From the NCBI RefSeq assembly GCF_014762685.1, contig NZ_JABURM010000005.1:434001-498000 (forward strand): DNA of 64,000 nt, written 5' to 3'. This document shows positions 26,900-35,153 of the stretch, piece by piece. The position numbers and the translations under genes are program-made. Under the pieces are notes generated by a model. It was not told where the DNA came from. It did not search any database and saw only the letters and a program-made list of their open reading frames with translations. This stretch comes from Gracilimonas sp. (GTDB lineage Bacteria; Bacteroidota; Rhodothermia; Balneolales; Balneolaceae). Position 1 is the stretch's first letter, and each line of letters starts with the position of its first letter.

Positions 26900-29170
26900 T
26901 CAAAAATTAACGGTGTAAGAAATTGAAGGCAATATGGGTAAAAGAGCTACTTCGTTAATATCTACCGGGTTCTCATTGAAGTCATAGTTATAGAACCAGA
27001 TATTACGCCGCGAATATACATTAATCAGTTGCAGTTGAAGTTCAGAATCTCCAAAGTTGAAGAAGCGTCCGGTCCTTGAAAAAGAAAGGTCCATTCGGTG
27101 GTAGTTGGGCAGGCGGGATGCGTTCACTTTACCAACAGTAAATGCGTTGCGATTGTCGTTAGTCCACGGCAGGTCGAACTGAACGTATCGCCCCAATACC
27201 TCTGTGTAAGACTGGCCGGTGGCAAAATTAAAAGAACCGGTCACTTTCCATTTATCACTCAGCTGATAATTTCCAACTAAATTAACATCGTGCCGCCGAT
27301 CATATTTTGGAGGATAGAAACGAGCAGTTTGATCTCCCTGTGTTATCTCTGTATTGAATCCCGGGAATCTTCGCCAGGTATAACCAAGGGTATAGCCGAG
27401 GAAGCCTGTAAATTTTCCGGCTCTTTTTTCAAAAAATATCTCTATTCCGTAAGCATATCCTTCACCTATGCGAAATACATCTTCATAGAGCAGACCTGCA
27501 ACATCAGGAAGGAAGGGGTCCAGCTCAAACAAATCATGCATACTTCGATAGTAGAGTTCAACGTCAAGTCCATAATTGTTAAAGGGGATGGTTTTGGCTC
27601 CCACAACAAATTGATCTCCGTAAGCCGGTGACACTCCTTTTGCGGATGTCAGCCAAACATCAAAGCCTGAAAAAGCTTCATTCGAAATAAGGGTAAGAAA
27701 CTGATTGTATCTGCCATAGGCTGCCTGAAGGCGGATTTTTTCTGATGGCCTGTACTCCATAGAAAATCTTGGTTCCACCCGGACATAATCGCCGGCGGAA
27801 AAGTAATTAAGCCGAACACCCGGGGTAAAAATCCATTGATCGGAAGGGCGCCATTCGTCTTGCACATAAAAGGAGGAGTATTGGTTTTGAATACGATTGT
27901 TAAAAGTATTCTCATTATCGAATGAATCCTGAAGCTTAAAGGTAAAAACCCCTGCCCAAATCCCTGTTTTAATTTGATGATTATTTCCGGGCAAATATTC
28001 CAAATCTGACTTAAAGGAAAAGTCATAAATGTTATTCTCGCGGGTAAAAGGCGTACCGGCAATTTCAAATTTAGGCAGGTTAAAATACCGGGAACCGGTC
28101 AAAACAAAATTGGAAAACAGTTTTTCCGAAAAAATATGAGTCCAGTTTCCGCTCAGGGTCTGGTTACCATAGTCAAGGTTAAATTCGGCATCATCTCCGA
28201 AGGGAAAAGTAACCCTGTCTTTACCGGCATAGAAAGCGAGTGAAAATTTATCTTTGTCTGAAGCATCAAGGTTTATTTTTCCATTAAAGTCATAGAAGTA
28301 AAATTTACTTGGGATGTTGTCTATGGTTTGTCTCAGCCCTGCCAAAAGGGGTTCCAATGTGGAACGCCGTGCTGCAAACATCCAGGAGCCCTTGCTGTAA
28401 GGCCCTTCAATTGAAGCTCGTGATGCTAAAAGTCCCACTGTTGCCGAGCCTGAGGTTTTGTTTCTGTTTCCATCTTTATTGTAAATGGTCAGAACCGAAC
28501 CAAGCCTTCCTCCGTATTGAGCAGGATATCCGCCTTTATAAAGTCTGACATCCTTAATGGCATCGGGATTAAAAGTAGAGAAGAATCCAAAAAAGTGGCT
28601 GGGATTATACACGGTAGTTCGATCAAGTAAAATCAAGGTTTGATCCGGACTTCCGCCCCGAATATACAAGCCGCTTGAAAAGTCGGAAGCCGCTTTTACC
28701 CCGGGCAATAACTGTATGGAGCGGAAGACATCGGCTTCAAATACAGAGGGTAATTCTTTGATAAGCTCAGTTTTTACCTGGGCAGTTCCGATATTCCTCT
28801 GCTCTTCTTGTTCGGCCCGTGATCGGACTTCAATTTCTTCAAGCTCAATACTTTCGGGAATTAATTCTACGTCAAGGCGTAAATTTTGTCCGGGTTTCAG
28901 GGTGATTTCTTTTTGGTAAGGCCGGTATCCAACATAGCTGCAGAAAACTATATAGGAGCCGGGTTCAAGATTTGGGATAGAATAGTAGCCCAGCGTATTT
29001 GAAGCCATTCCTTTATTAATTTCACGGAATCCAATATTGGCACTGATGAGGGTTTCCCCGGTTTCGGAGTCAGTAATGTATCCACTAATAGAGGCTTTTT
29101 CCTGGGCTAAAGAAGAGGAAGATATAATTAAAAATATGAAGAAAAGTAACAGTGTCTGAATACGATGCAT
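26900..29170 (-). CDS. TonB-dependent receptor with carboxypeptidase-regulatory-like domain
   Basis: The 756-residue outer-membrane protein has a signal peptide (cut after SSLAQ), then a carboxypeptidase-regulatory-like domain (ASISGYITDSETGETLISANI). The plug has LPSVFEADVFRSIQLLPGVK and LYIRGGSPDQTLILLDRTTV. The barrel ends ILPSISYTVNF with a terminal Phe. It heads an operon with DUF4249 and DUF4159. This receptor/DUF4249 pairing is well known in Bacteroidota; cargo is not established and may be peptides, metals or glycans. Confidence 0.92.
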   Translation of the reverse strand: MHRIQTLLLFFIFLIISSSSLAQEKASISGYITDSETGETLISANIGFREINKGMASNTLGYYSIPNLEPGSYIVFCSYVGYRPYQKEITLKPGQNLRLDVELIPESIELEEIEVRSRAEQEEQRNIGTAQVKTELIKELPSVFEADVFRSIQLLPGVKAASDFSSGLYIRGGSPDQTLILLDRTTVYNPSHFFGFFSTFNPDAIKDVRLYKGGYPAQYGGRLGSVLTIYNKDGNRNKTSGSATVGLLASRASIEGPYSKGSWMFAARRSTLEPLLAGLRQTIDNIPSKFYFYDFNGKINLDASDKDKFSLAFYAGKDRVTFPFGDDAEFNLDYGNQTLSGNWTHIFSEKLFSNFVLTGSRYFNLPKFEIAGTPFTRENNIYDFSFKSDLEYLPGNNHQIKTGIWAGVFTFKLQDSFDNENTFNNRIQNQYSSFYVQDEWRPSDQWIFTPGVRLNYFSAGDYVRVEPRFSMEYRPSEKIRLQAAYGRYNQFLTLISNEAFSGFDVWLTSAKGVSPAYGDQFVVGAKTIPFNNYGLDVELYYRSMHDLFELDPFLPDVAGLLYEDVFRIGEGYAYGIEIFFEKRAGKFTGFLGYTLGYTWRRFPGFNTEITQGDQTARFYPPKYDRRHDVNLVGNYQLSDKWKVTGSFNFATGQSYTEVLGRYVQFDLPWTNDNRNAFTVGKVNASRLPNYHRMDLSFSRTGRFFNFGDSELQLQLINVYSRRNIWFYNYDFNENPVDINEVALLPILPSISYTVNF

Positions 29171-29228
29171 GAAGAATGAACAGTTCCAATTTAATTATAA
29201 AATTTCAAACGAATTACTGACGATAAAG

Positions 29229-30116
29229 TTAGAGTCCTAAATCCCCTTGCCCATCTTCACCCGGTATATTAAGATTGGTTCCCAATTCTTTGTTAATTTT
29301 TTTGATGAAATGTGCCGACAGTAACGGAGATTCTTTCTCGATATTCTGATGAACGAAGAAATATAGTTTTTCCATTCCCTGCTCTTTCCAGTACTTTAAT
29401 CGCTCAACCCAATCATCTAGTCGTGTATAGTCACTTTCGTGATTGGCTCCAACATAGCGAATAAAAGCAACCGGTGAGGTGAGGCGCATATGCAGTAGAT
29501 CACGCCGTCCGGCTGTATCGGTTATAACATTAGCCACCCCATATTCTTCAAAAAGTTGATACACTTGGTTGGCTACTGCAGCATTATTAAACCAATCGGT
29601 GTGCCGTAATTCTACGGCTAACGGTATATCATCAGGCCAAATTTCAACCAATCGTTGAACCCGGTCAAAATCCTTTGGTTTGAAATCATCACGCAGCTGA
29701 AGGAAAATCATTTCAAGCTGATCCCCAAACCCACGCATTCCATGAAGATATTCTTCAAGCGGTGCTTCAATTGCCTTCAGTCTTTTGAAATGTGAAATGC
29801 TGTTTACCACCTTTGGGAAAAATTTAAAATCATCCGGTGTTTTCTCTGCCCATGTTTCTGCCTGCTCCGGACCATACATTCTGTAATGGGTGGCATTCAG
29901 CTCAATAGAGTTAAATTGCCGGGAATAGTATTCCAGTTCATCTTTAGTTCCCCGCGGATAAAAACCTTTTAAATCTTTTTTATTCCACTTGGCACAGCCT
30001 ACGTAAGCATCAAAGCTATTACTGCCTCTTTTATTTAATATTTTTAAAGTGTCGGGATGGTCTTCCGGGAGGGTGAAGTCGATTTCTGAGGGATTATCTA
30101 CGCTGCCGAATTTCAT
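29229..30116 (-). CDS. DUF72 family protein
   Basis: The 295-residue protein is a DUF72 TIM-barrel-like protein. Marks are YVGCAKWNKKDLKGFYP near residue 37, FNSIELNATHYRMYGPEQAETWAEKTPDDFKFFPKV and RYVGANH near 215. No signal peptide is present. The activity of this widespread family is unknown. It is divergent from ssrA, with a 19-bp inverted repeat between them. Confidence 0.9.
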   Translation of the reverse strand: MKFGSVDNPSEIDFTLPEDHPDTLKILNKRGSNSFDAYVGCAKWNKKDLKGFYPRGTKDELEYYSRQFNSIELNATHYRMYGPEQAETWAEKTPDDFKFFPKVVNSISHFKRLKAIEAPLEEYLHGMRGFGDQLEMIFLQLRDDFKPKDFDRVQRLVEIWPDDIPLAVELRHTDWFNNAAVANQVYQLFEEYGVANVITDTAGRRDLLHMRLTSPVAFIRYVGANHESDYTRLDDWVERLKYWKEQGMEKLYFFVHQNIEKESPLLSAHFIKKINKELGTNLNIPGEDGQGDLGL

Positions 30117-30136
30117 TTTTGAAATGTTGAATTTTG

Positions 30137-30190
30137 AATGTTAAATGCTAAATGTACGTGTCTATAACATAACATTTAGCATTTAACATT
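30137..30190. repeat. Perfect 19-bp inverted repeat upstream of ssrA
   Basis: AATGTTAAATGCTAAATGT (30137-30155) is complementary to ACATTTAGCATTTAACATT (30172-30190), with a 16-nt loop. It lies between the divergent DUF72 and ssrA genes. It has the form of a cruciform or REP-like element; there is no T-run. Confidence 0.75.
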
Positions 30191-30265
30191 TATAATTATC
30201 TAGTTAGTTGGATTACAATAAAGAGCTAAAAATTTCGTATATTTAAGGCAGTTCATTGACGTATT

Positions 30266-30630
30266 GGGGGTGTTCTGGATTCGACGGGTTGAGTAGCGCC
30301 GTAAGTTGCATGTCGAGATTGTCCAATGATTCTCGTAATAACAATCATTATGGAACAAAAGTAATTGACAATAATTACTCATACCGCCTAGCAGCATAAA
30401 CTGCTAAGCCGATCCCTTGGTTAAGTGCCTATCATTGCCAAGCCGATCGTCATACAAGATAGGATAGCGCAGTGGTGCTTTCTGTCGCCATTGCGTAAAA
30501 CTAAAACAGAATAGTTTGAAGTCGCTTAGTTACTGGGCTCGGCTTCAGGCGAATTTTTAATCAGTGACTAAACATGTAGATGCTTGCAGGTTTACCTTCT
30601 CGGACCGGGGTTCGACTCCCCGCACCTCCA
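30266..30630 (+). ncRNA. ssrA: Transfer-messenger RNA (tmRNA)
   Basis: tmRNA frees stalled ribosomes and tags the unfinished peptide for degradation. The 5' end GGGGGTG (30266-30272) pairs with CACCTCC (30623-30629) to form the acceptor stem. TTCTGGATTCGACGGG follows as in all one-piece tmRNAs, and the T-arm GGGGTTCGACTCCCC is at 30607-30621. The tag frame ends GTA ATT GAC AAT AAT TAC TCA and then TAC CGC CTA GCA GCA TAA (30361-30399), reading VIDNNYSYRLAA. The exact resume codon cannot be fixed. CCA is not encoded (ACTA follows). The 3' end is the attachment site of the island, which restores it. Confidence 0.96.
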
Positions 30631-30631
30631 C
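30617..30631 (+). other. Left attachment site (attL core) in the ssrA 3' end
   Basis: TCCCCGCACCTCCAC occurs here, within the T-arm and acceptor strand of ssrA, and again at 59165-59179. Integration into tmRNA 3' ends is a known habit of tyrosine recombinases. Confidence 0.9.
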
Positions 30632-30653
30632 TAATATTAGTACATAATTCTTT

Positions 30654-30690
30654 AAATCCCTTCATATCGTTGATGTGAAGGGATTTTTTG
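30654..30690 (+). terminator. Terminator immediately after ssrA, supplied by the island
   Basis: AAATCCCTTCA (30654-30664) pairs with TGAAGGGATTT (30676-30686) and is followed by TTTTG. It lies inside the attL boundary, so after integration ssrA uses an island-borne terminator. Confidence 0.85.
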
Positions 30691-30731
30691 TTTTTAGTAC
30701 TTTGTATTTCACCTATTCTCTTCATGATTCT

Positions 30732-30754
30732 GGTTACCATATAGGTTACCAAAT
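30732..30754 (+). other. Candidate integrase arm site, left
   Basis: GGTTACC occurs twice in tandem (30732-30738 and 30744-30750), ending in AAAT. The 23-nt stretch matches 59077-59099 at 20 positions in direct orientation. An inverted GGTATC copy follows near 30769. Confidence 0.5.
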
Positions 30755-30803
30755 CAAATTCTCATTTTTGGTATCAAACATTAACAAAAAACAAGTAAAA
30801 ACA

Positions 30804-31991
30804 ATGTTTAATACCAATAAATACTTCTATATCAGAAATGATAAAGTTGACCAAAAAGGACTAGCTCCAATCTATCTTCGACTCACAAATAACTCAGGAA
30901 AAGTAGAAATATACACCAAGCAGAAGGTTAAACCCGAGAAATGGGATACTGATAAACAAAGATGTACAGGAAGGGAATACAAAGCTATTAACTTCAAATT
31001 AGACCAAATACAATCCAAAGTAGCCGATATAGAGTCAAAATTTCTTTTATCAGAAGAAGAACCGACTTTAAGTGAAATAAAAAAGATCCTCACAGGAAAA
31101 AGAGAAAAACGATATATCCTTGATTACTGGGATAAATACTTAGATCGTGTTGAATCCCTAATAGGACGAGATTACAGTGAATCCACCTATAAAAAGTACA
31201 GGACTACAAAATATCATTTTCGTGATTTTCTAACTGAAAAGGTAAGGGAAGAAGATATCTTATTTACCAAAATAGATAGCTCTATGGTTCGTGATTTTAT
31301 GGATTATCTTAAGATCGATAAAGATCTGAATCATAACACGACAATTAAGTACATGAAAAACTTTAAGGTGGTAGTGGATGAAGCTCGTAAAAGAAAATGG
31401 CTTAATGAAGATCCATTCTTAAATATTGAAATGAAATATCAAGACATAGATCGACAGTACTTAACTTCGGAAGAGCTTAAAAGCTTAGAAGAAAAAGAGT
31501 TTGATATTGAGCGACTAGAAAGAATCAAAGATTTCTTCCTCTTTAGCTGCTACACAGGTCTCGCATACTCCGATATTTCAGCCCTAACACCTGCAAATAT
31601 AAAAAACAGGGAAGACGTTCTTTTAATAGAGACAAGGCGGCAGAAGACTGATATAAGATCAATTATACCATTAAATAAGAGGGCAGTGGAACTTCTGGAT
31701 AAGTACGGATTCCAACATAAAGATGACAGTGAACAAATATTCCCTGTTCCAAGTAATCAAAATTACAATGCTTATTTGAAGGAGGTAGCGGATCTTTGTG
31801 GCATCAAAAAGGAGTTGTGTACACATGATGCCCGAAGGACATTTGCCACTACAGTTGCAATGGATAAAGGAGTTTCATTGGAAGGAGTAAGCCTTATGTT
31901 AGGGCATAGCTCAATTGATTCTACAAAGATCTATGCTAAGGTAACCGATGAAAAAGTGATAGCTGAAATGAAAAAAGCTGGGAATATTTAA
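30804..31991 (+). CDS. Tyrosine recombinase/integrase of the island
   Basis: I chose ATG 30804 (395 residues, MFNTNKYFYIRND) because the 43 codons upstream overlap the ssrA terminator. The N-terminal arm-binding domain has IYLRLTNNSGK and KVKPEKWD; a SAM-like core-binding domain covers about 95-200. Catalytic residues are the Lys in RRQKTD, H341-x-x-R344, H368 in LGHSS and nucleophile Y377. At the usual first Arg the protein has A254 (YTGLAYSDI), as in Bacteroides-type integrases such as IntDOT, where that Arg is also missing. It should cut the 15-bp ssrA core. It is separated from the next, opposed gene by a bidirectional hairpin. Confidence 0.95.
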   Translation: MFNTNKYFYIRNDKVDQKGLAPIYLRLTNNSGKVEIYTKQKVKPEKWDTDKQRCTGREYKAINFKLDQIQSKVADIESKFLLSEEEPTLSEIKKILTGKREKRYILDYWDKYLDRVESLIGRDYSESTYKKYRTTKYHFRDFLTEKVREEDILFTKIDSSMVRDFMDYLKIDKDLNHNTTIKYMKNFKVVVDEARKRKWLNEDPFLNIEMKYQDIDRQYLTSEELKSLEEKEFDIERLERIKDFFLFSCYTGLAYSDISALTPANIKNREDVLLIETRRQKTDIRSIIPLNKRAVELLDKYGFQHKDDSEQIFPVPSNQNYNAYLKEVADLCGIKKELCTHDARRTFATTVAMDKGVSLEGVSLMLGHSSIDSTKIYAKVTDEKVIAEMKKAGNI

Positions 31992-32011
31992 AAAAATTAG
32001 GGAGTAAAATT

Positions 32012-32088
32012 AAGGCTGGTTGATATCACCCAAGTAAAATAGTTTAAAACCCTTTTACTATTTCTCTTAGTTGTATTCAACCAGCCTT
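32012..32088. terminator. Two-part hairpin between convergent integrase and HTH operon
   Basis: Outer stem AAGGCTGGTTGA (32012-32023) with TCAACCAGCCTT (32077-32088); inner stem AAATAGT with ACTATTT. A T-run follows on the plus side. It can stop transcription from both sides. Confidence 0.75.
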
Positions 32089-32105
32089 TTTACTGAAATG
32101 TATAT

Positions 32106-32618
32106 TTAACGGTTATAAATATATGGAAATTGGGAATCCTCTAAATTTTCAACCTTATTCTTATAGTGTTCGAAAAGTTCCACGAAATCATTTTTATATG
32201 CTTCATTTATAAATTTATTATCAAATTGATTGAAATGATATATTTCTTCTATGTTATTGATGATGCAATCAAAGTTGACTGAATATCTATTTTTAAAATT
32301 ATTCTTTTTATTGCCAGGTTTAATATTGATAAATCCAGCATTTTCTAATTCTCTTCTATATTTACGGTATGCATGATCACTTAATCTAAGATTCTCTAAA
32401 AACCGTTCTTTTTGGTAATAAAAAACCTTACCGTATATCATTGATAGCACAATAAACAGCTCAAAAAGTGCGATCTTTTCTATTTTCCAGTCACTCTGGT
32501 ATAAGTCTAATCTGTATGTATTTAATGCTAACGGAGTTCTTGTATTAATGTCATGATAAACTCCATCGGAGTCTTTTTTTAGTATATTCGTTTCCTCTTC
32601 TTTTCTATAATGTATCAT
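32106..32618 (-). CDS. Unknown island protein with a winged-helix-like segment
   Basis: The 170-residue protein contains KIALFELFIVLSMIYGKVFYY and then ENLRLSDHAYRKYRRELENAGFI, a pattern like the winged helix of replication or partition initiators (helix-turn-helix, then a basic recognition helix and a short wing). The C-terminus is acidic. Its start overlaps the end of the excisionase-like gene by 14 nt, so the two are translated together. A role in element replication, copy control or excision fits the position next to the integrase, but this is inference. Confidence 0.6.
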   Translation of the reverse strand: MIHYRKEEETNILKKDSDGVYHDINTRTPLALNTYRLDLYQSDWKIEKIALFELFIVLSMIYGKVFYYQKERFLENLRLSDHAYRKYRRELENAGFINIKPGNKKNNFKNRYSVNFDCIINNIEEIYHFNQFDNKFINEAYKNDFVELFEHYKNKVENLEDSQFPYIYNR

Positions 32619-32877
32619 TTTTCAATACCTCATAAAGTTCATTGCGGTTATATCTCTTGCTTCCATCTAATTCATATTGTTTTATTATTCCTTTACTTAT
32701 CAAATTGTAAAGTTTGGTTTCTTTTATTCTGAGATACTCCATTGCTTCTTTTGATGTAAACCATTCCTGGTTGTTTGCATGGAGTTCTTTGAAGCTCTTC
32801 AACTCATTAAATAATCTTCGTTCAAAAGCCTCAAAATCATTAGTTGTGCATATGTTTGTTAAAATTACATCTGCCAT
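32605..32877 (-). CDS. Excisionase-like helix-turn-helix protein
   Basis: The 90-residue protein carries a MerR/HTH_17-type DNA-binding domain at about 38-88: WFTSKEAMEYLRIKETKLYN, then LISKGIIKQYELDGSKRYNR. This is the standard excisionase/recombination-directionality form in Bacteroidota elements. It probably helps the integrase in excision and may repress its own promoter. It is the first gene of a two-gene minus-strand operon behind a 473-nt leader. Confidence 0.82.
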   Translation of the reverse strand: MADVILTNICTTNDFEAFERRLFNELKSFKELHANNQEWFTSKEAMEYLRIKETKLYNLISKGIIKQYELDGSKRYNRNELYEVLKNDTL

Positions 32878-33350
32878 TATTTTAATATTAAAAATTAAGA
32901 GAGCGGCTCCTTAGGTCTTTGCGGTAGCTTCATCGTTAATCTCTGTATGGCATAACCATCTTATTTGGCTACAGTAGGTGGGATATATGCAGCGCTTATT
33001 CTATAGTGTAACCACCATGGGACTTCTGTTAATATTGGCTGATATGCCTTACCAATAATACGTTAAATACACCCTTCGTGGGTTTTACTGGCTTAGAAAA
33101 GTTTATATAAATACCAGTATTTTCTATTGAAAATTATTCTATAGAAACAAATATAGAGCAGATTGTATGTGAGCGCAAGAAAAAAATCGAATTATTTTAA
33201 GCCCCTTTTATTCTGATAACAAACAACATCCCCCCGCCTAGAATTTTAATTCTCTGTGAATGCGCAGACCACCTATCTCAAACACCCCCACAAAGTCTTG
33301 GGGGTATAACTATCCCCGTCACTTAAACTTTAATTAAATATCAAATAATC
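32878..33350. other. 473-nt gene-free region with a possible structured leader
   Basis: No plausible gene is seen on either strand. The part from about 33110 down to 32890, read on the minus strand toward the excisionase-like gene, is richer in G/C than its surroundings and carries short hairpins such as ACCC-ACGAA-GGGT. ATTATTCTATAG or close variants occur at 32996-33006 and 33132-33143. It must contain the divergent promoters for the HTH operon and the DUF3871 operon. It may also hold an element origin or regulatory RNA. Confidence 0.4.
33284..33305 (+). promoter_or_regulatory. Hairpin in the leader of the first plus-strand operon
   Basis: ACCCCCA (33284-33290) pairs with TGGGGGT (33299-33305), 45 nt before the start codon at 33351. 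There is no T-run, so it is more likely an mRNA stabiliser or attenuator than a terminator. Confidence 0.45.
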
Positions 33351-33698
33351 ATGGTTAAAATCAAAAGTTATGTCAACAGAAAAAATTCAGAAGGGGAATC
33401 TTTCAATGCATTAGTGCTGGAAGGTGATCTTGAAACAGTAACCAGTGAAACTGGCAATGTATATTTCACAGCCCGCACAACAACAGTACCAAGTAATTTT
33501 GATGCTGAAAAGTGTGAATCACTAATTGGAAGAGAACTTCCAGGAAAAATTGTTCGCATTCCATGTGAACCCTATGATTATACCATTCCTGAGAGTGGAG
33601 AAGTGGTCATTTTAAGTCATACCTATGAGTATGATCCAAGCTCAACAGAAACTATGGAGGAAGCTGTCTTCACCAGAGATGAGGAATTAGTGGCTTAA
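33351..33698 (+). CDS. Small acidic island protein of unknown function
   Basis: The 115-residue protein is mostly beta-strand (VKIKSYVNRKNSEGESFNAL, VYFTARTTTVPSNF, YDYTIPESGEVVILSHTYEYD) with an acidic tail. The pattern resembles a small OB- or SH3-like barrel, and its position before the recombination genes would suit a single-strand-DNA-binding or host-modulating role. That is inference; I recognise no family. A GAAA-loop hairpin follows before the next gene. Confidence 0.6.
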   Translation: MVKIKSYVNRKNSEGESFNALVLEGDLETVTSETGNVYFTARTTTVPSNFDAEKCESLIGRELPGKIVRIPCEPYDYTIPESGEVVILSHTYEYDPSSTETMEEAVFTRDEELVA

Positions 33699-33724
33699 CT
33701 ACACTCCAACATCAACATTCACAC

Positions 33725-33756
33725 AAGGCAGGTAGTCGAAAGACTGCTTGCCTTTT
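33725..33756 (+). terminator. GAAA-loop hairpin between island genes
   Basis: AAGGCAGGTAGTC (33725-33737), loop GAAA, and GACTGCTTGCCTT (33742-33754) form a 13-bp stem with two G-U pairs and then TT. It may stop most transcripts or act as an attenuator before DUF3871. Confidence 0.7.
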
Positions 33757-33782
33757 ATTATTTCAACCCAAATTTATTTGTT

Positions 33783-34760
33783 ATGAATAATGAACTGATT
33801 ATTACTGAGAATGAGGCCCATACTGAACATGATAACTCTTCACCCTTTATAGAAGCTAACACTGAAAAACTGGAATTGGAAACTATCCAACGTGAACACA
33901 TTATACCCGTTTTTATTAAGGACAATGAGCCTGTTATTTCGACTCCTGAGTTTATAGATATAGCAGTTGGAGTTACTCATCATGTCTTTAGTGGTGAGCA
34001 TGTTATAGAGCCAAATATCAGGGTTTCACACCCAATAAAAGGACGTATACCAGAGGCAAAGCACAAATCTGCGAGTGAACTTTTAGACCATGAGCGCACT
34101 ATTTATTATGAGCGCACGGCTTTTGTGATCCAGATTCCTTCTATTTCTAAAACCGTTAATGGAAATACTCTGGCCTTAACAGTAGGAGGGATTAAAGCAT
34201 ATAATCTTGACAACCTCAACCGAAGTAAGGGGGCACCTGAACACTTTAAAATATTTGTGGGCTTTCTTAATAAAGTCTGTACCAACCTTTGTGTGTGGAA
34301 TGAAGGTTTTTGTAAAACCGTAAAAGTTTCTACTCCACGACAGCTTGAAGTAGCCATTTTTGAAATGGTGACTGAATTCTGTGATTCAGGATATTTTGAA
34401 AAGTTTGGTTTTTGGGATCAGTTGGGAGAATTGGAGCTTGGAGAGCAACAGTTTGCCAATCTGATAGGCAGAGCTAAAATGTATCAGCAACTTCCAAAGG
34501 CAGCAAGAGATAAGCTGCCTGACTTTTTGCTCAATGATTCCCAAATCTCATCTATCACTAAGGAGTATTACAGTAATCCTAATTTTGGAAATCCCAGAGG
34601 TGGGAGTATCTCCCTTTGGAATCTGTATAACCTCTTCACGGAATCCAATAAATCATCCTATATCGATACTTTTTTGGATAGGGGACTCAATGCCCATCAA
34701 TTTATGAGTCAGCTAACCAGTGCCCTGGTAGAGGAAAAGGAGTTTTGGTTCCTTAACTGA
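33783..34760 (+). CDS. DUF3871 family mobile-element protein
   Basis: The 325-residue protein matches my knowledge of DUF3871: an N-terminal stretch with REHIIPVFIKDNEPVIST, then ISHP-like RVSHPIKGRIPEAKHK, ERTAFVIQIPSI, LTVGGIKAYN and KVCTNLCVWNEG. This family is found almost only in Bacteroidota plasmids, conjugative elements and islands. Its function is unknown. It probably belongs to the element's early or recombination genes, as it is followed by RadC, Gp157 and Sak4 genes on the same strand. Confidence 0.85.
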   Translation: MNNELIITENEAHTEHDNSSPFIEANTEKLELETIQREHIIPVFIKDNEPVISTPEFIDIAVGVTHHVFSGEHVIEPNIRVSHPIKGRIPEAKHKSASELLDHERTIYYERTAFVIQIPSISKTVNGNTLALTVGGIKAYNLDNLNRSKGAPEHFKIFVGFLNKVCTNLCVWNEGFCKTVKVSTPRQLEVAIFEMVTEFCDSGYFEKFGFWDQLGELELGEQQFANLIGRAKMYQQLPKAARDKLPDFLLNDSQISSITKEYYSNPNFGNPRGGSISLWNLYNLFTESNKSSYIDTFLDRGLNAHQFMSQLTSALVEEKEFWFLN

Positions 34761-34867
34761 AATTCTTGTCAACTTTTGAGTGTGAGCGGGTGCCCTTATG
34801 CCCCTAAATCCAAGGTATTTTCCCACTCATGCTTTTCCATTCATTTACTATATAACAGTAACCAACG

Positions 34868-34896
34868 AAGGCAGGTGAGAAATCATCTGTCTTTTT
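34868..34896 (+). terminator. Second GAAA-loop hairpin between island genes
   Basis: AAGGCAGGTGA (34868-34878), loop GAAA, and TCATCTGTCTT (34883-34893), followed by TTT. It begins with the same AAGGCAGGT as the hairpin at 33725. Confidence 0.65.
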
Positions 34897-34908
34897 CATT
34901 CAACAAAT

Positions 34909-35151
34909 ATGTATGAACCAATTTACTACACAGCAACGAGCCTGTTGATCTTTAATAAGCAGAGGGTGCTCAAAAGAATAAAATGCCCTTTCAGGGTAAT
35001 TCCTGTTAAAGATGAAGGTGGTATCAGCCAAAGTGATATATACTTTGTTAACCGCGTATATCCTTCTGAAGAACACCGACTGATCTATGAAATTGAAGGA
35101 AAAAAATACCCATATAACACTTTTAAAATTGTCTTACAGGAGGATAAATAA
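34909..35151 (+). CDS. Small island protein of unknown function
   Basis: The 80-residue protein has a beta-rich pattern (IYYTATSLLIFNKQRVLKRI, FRVIPVKDEGG, YFVNRVYPSEEHRLIYEIEG). It ends 2 nt before the RadC-like gene and shares an AGGAGG site at its 3' end with it, so the two are translationally linked. No family is recognised. Confidence 0.6.
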   Translation: MYEPIYYTATSLLIFNKQRVLKRIKCPFRVIPVKDEGGISQSDIYFVNRVYPSEEHRLIYEIEGKKYPYNTFKIVLQEDK

Positions 35152-35153
35152 CA

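Noticed and set aside
30560-30640. A separate tRNA gene at the T-arm-like GGGGTTCGACTCCCC
   Set aside because: It is the T-arm of tmRNA; no anticodon stem lies upstream, and the 5' acceptor partner is at 30266.
32890-33055. Protein-coding remnant on the minus strand (frame reading RIIGKAYQPILTEVPWW...)
   Set aside because: Only 33 codons before a stop, no start codon, no ribosome site and no family I can name; left as an unexplained leader.
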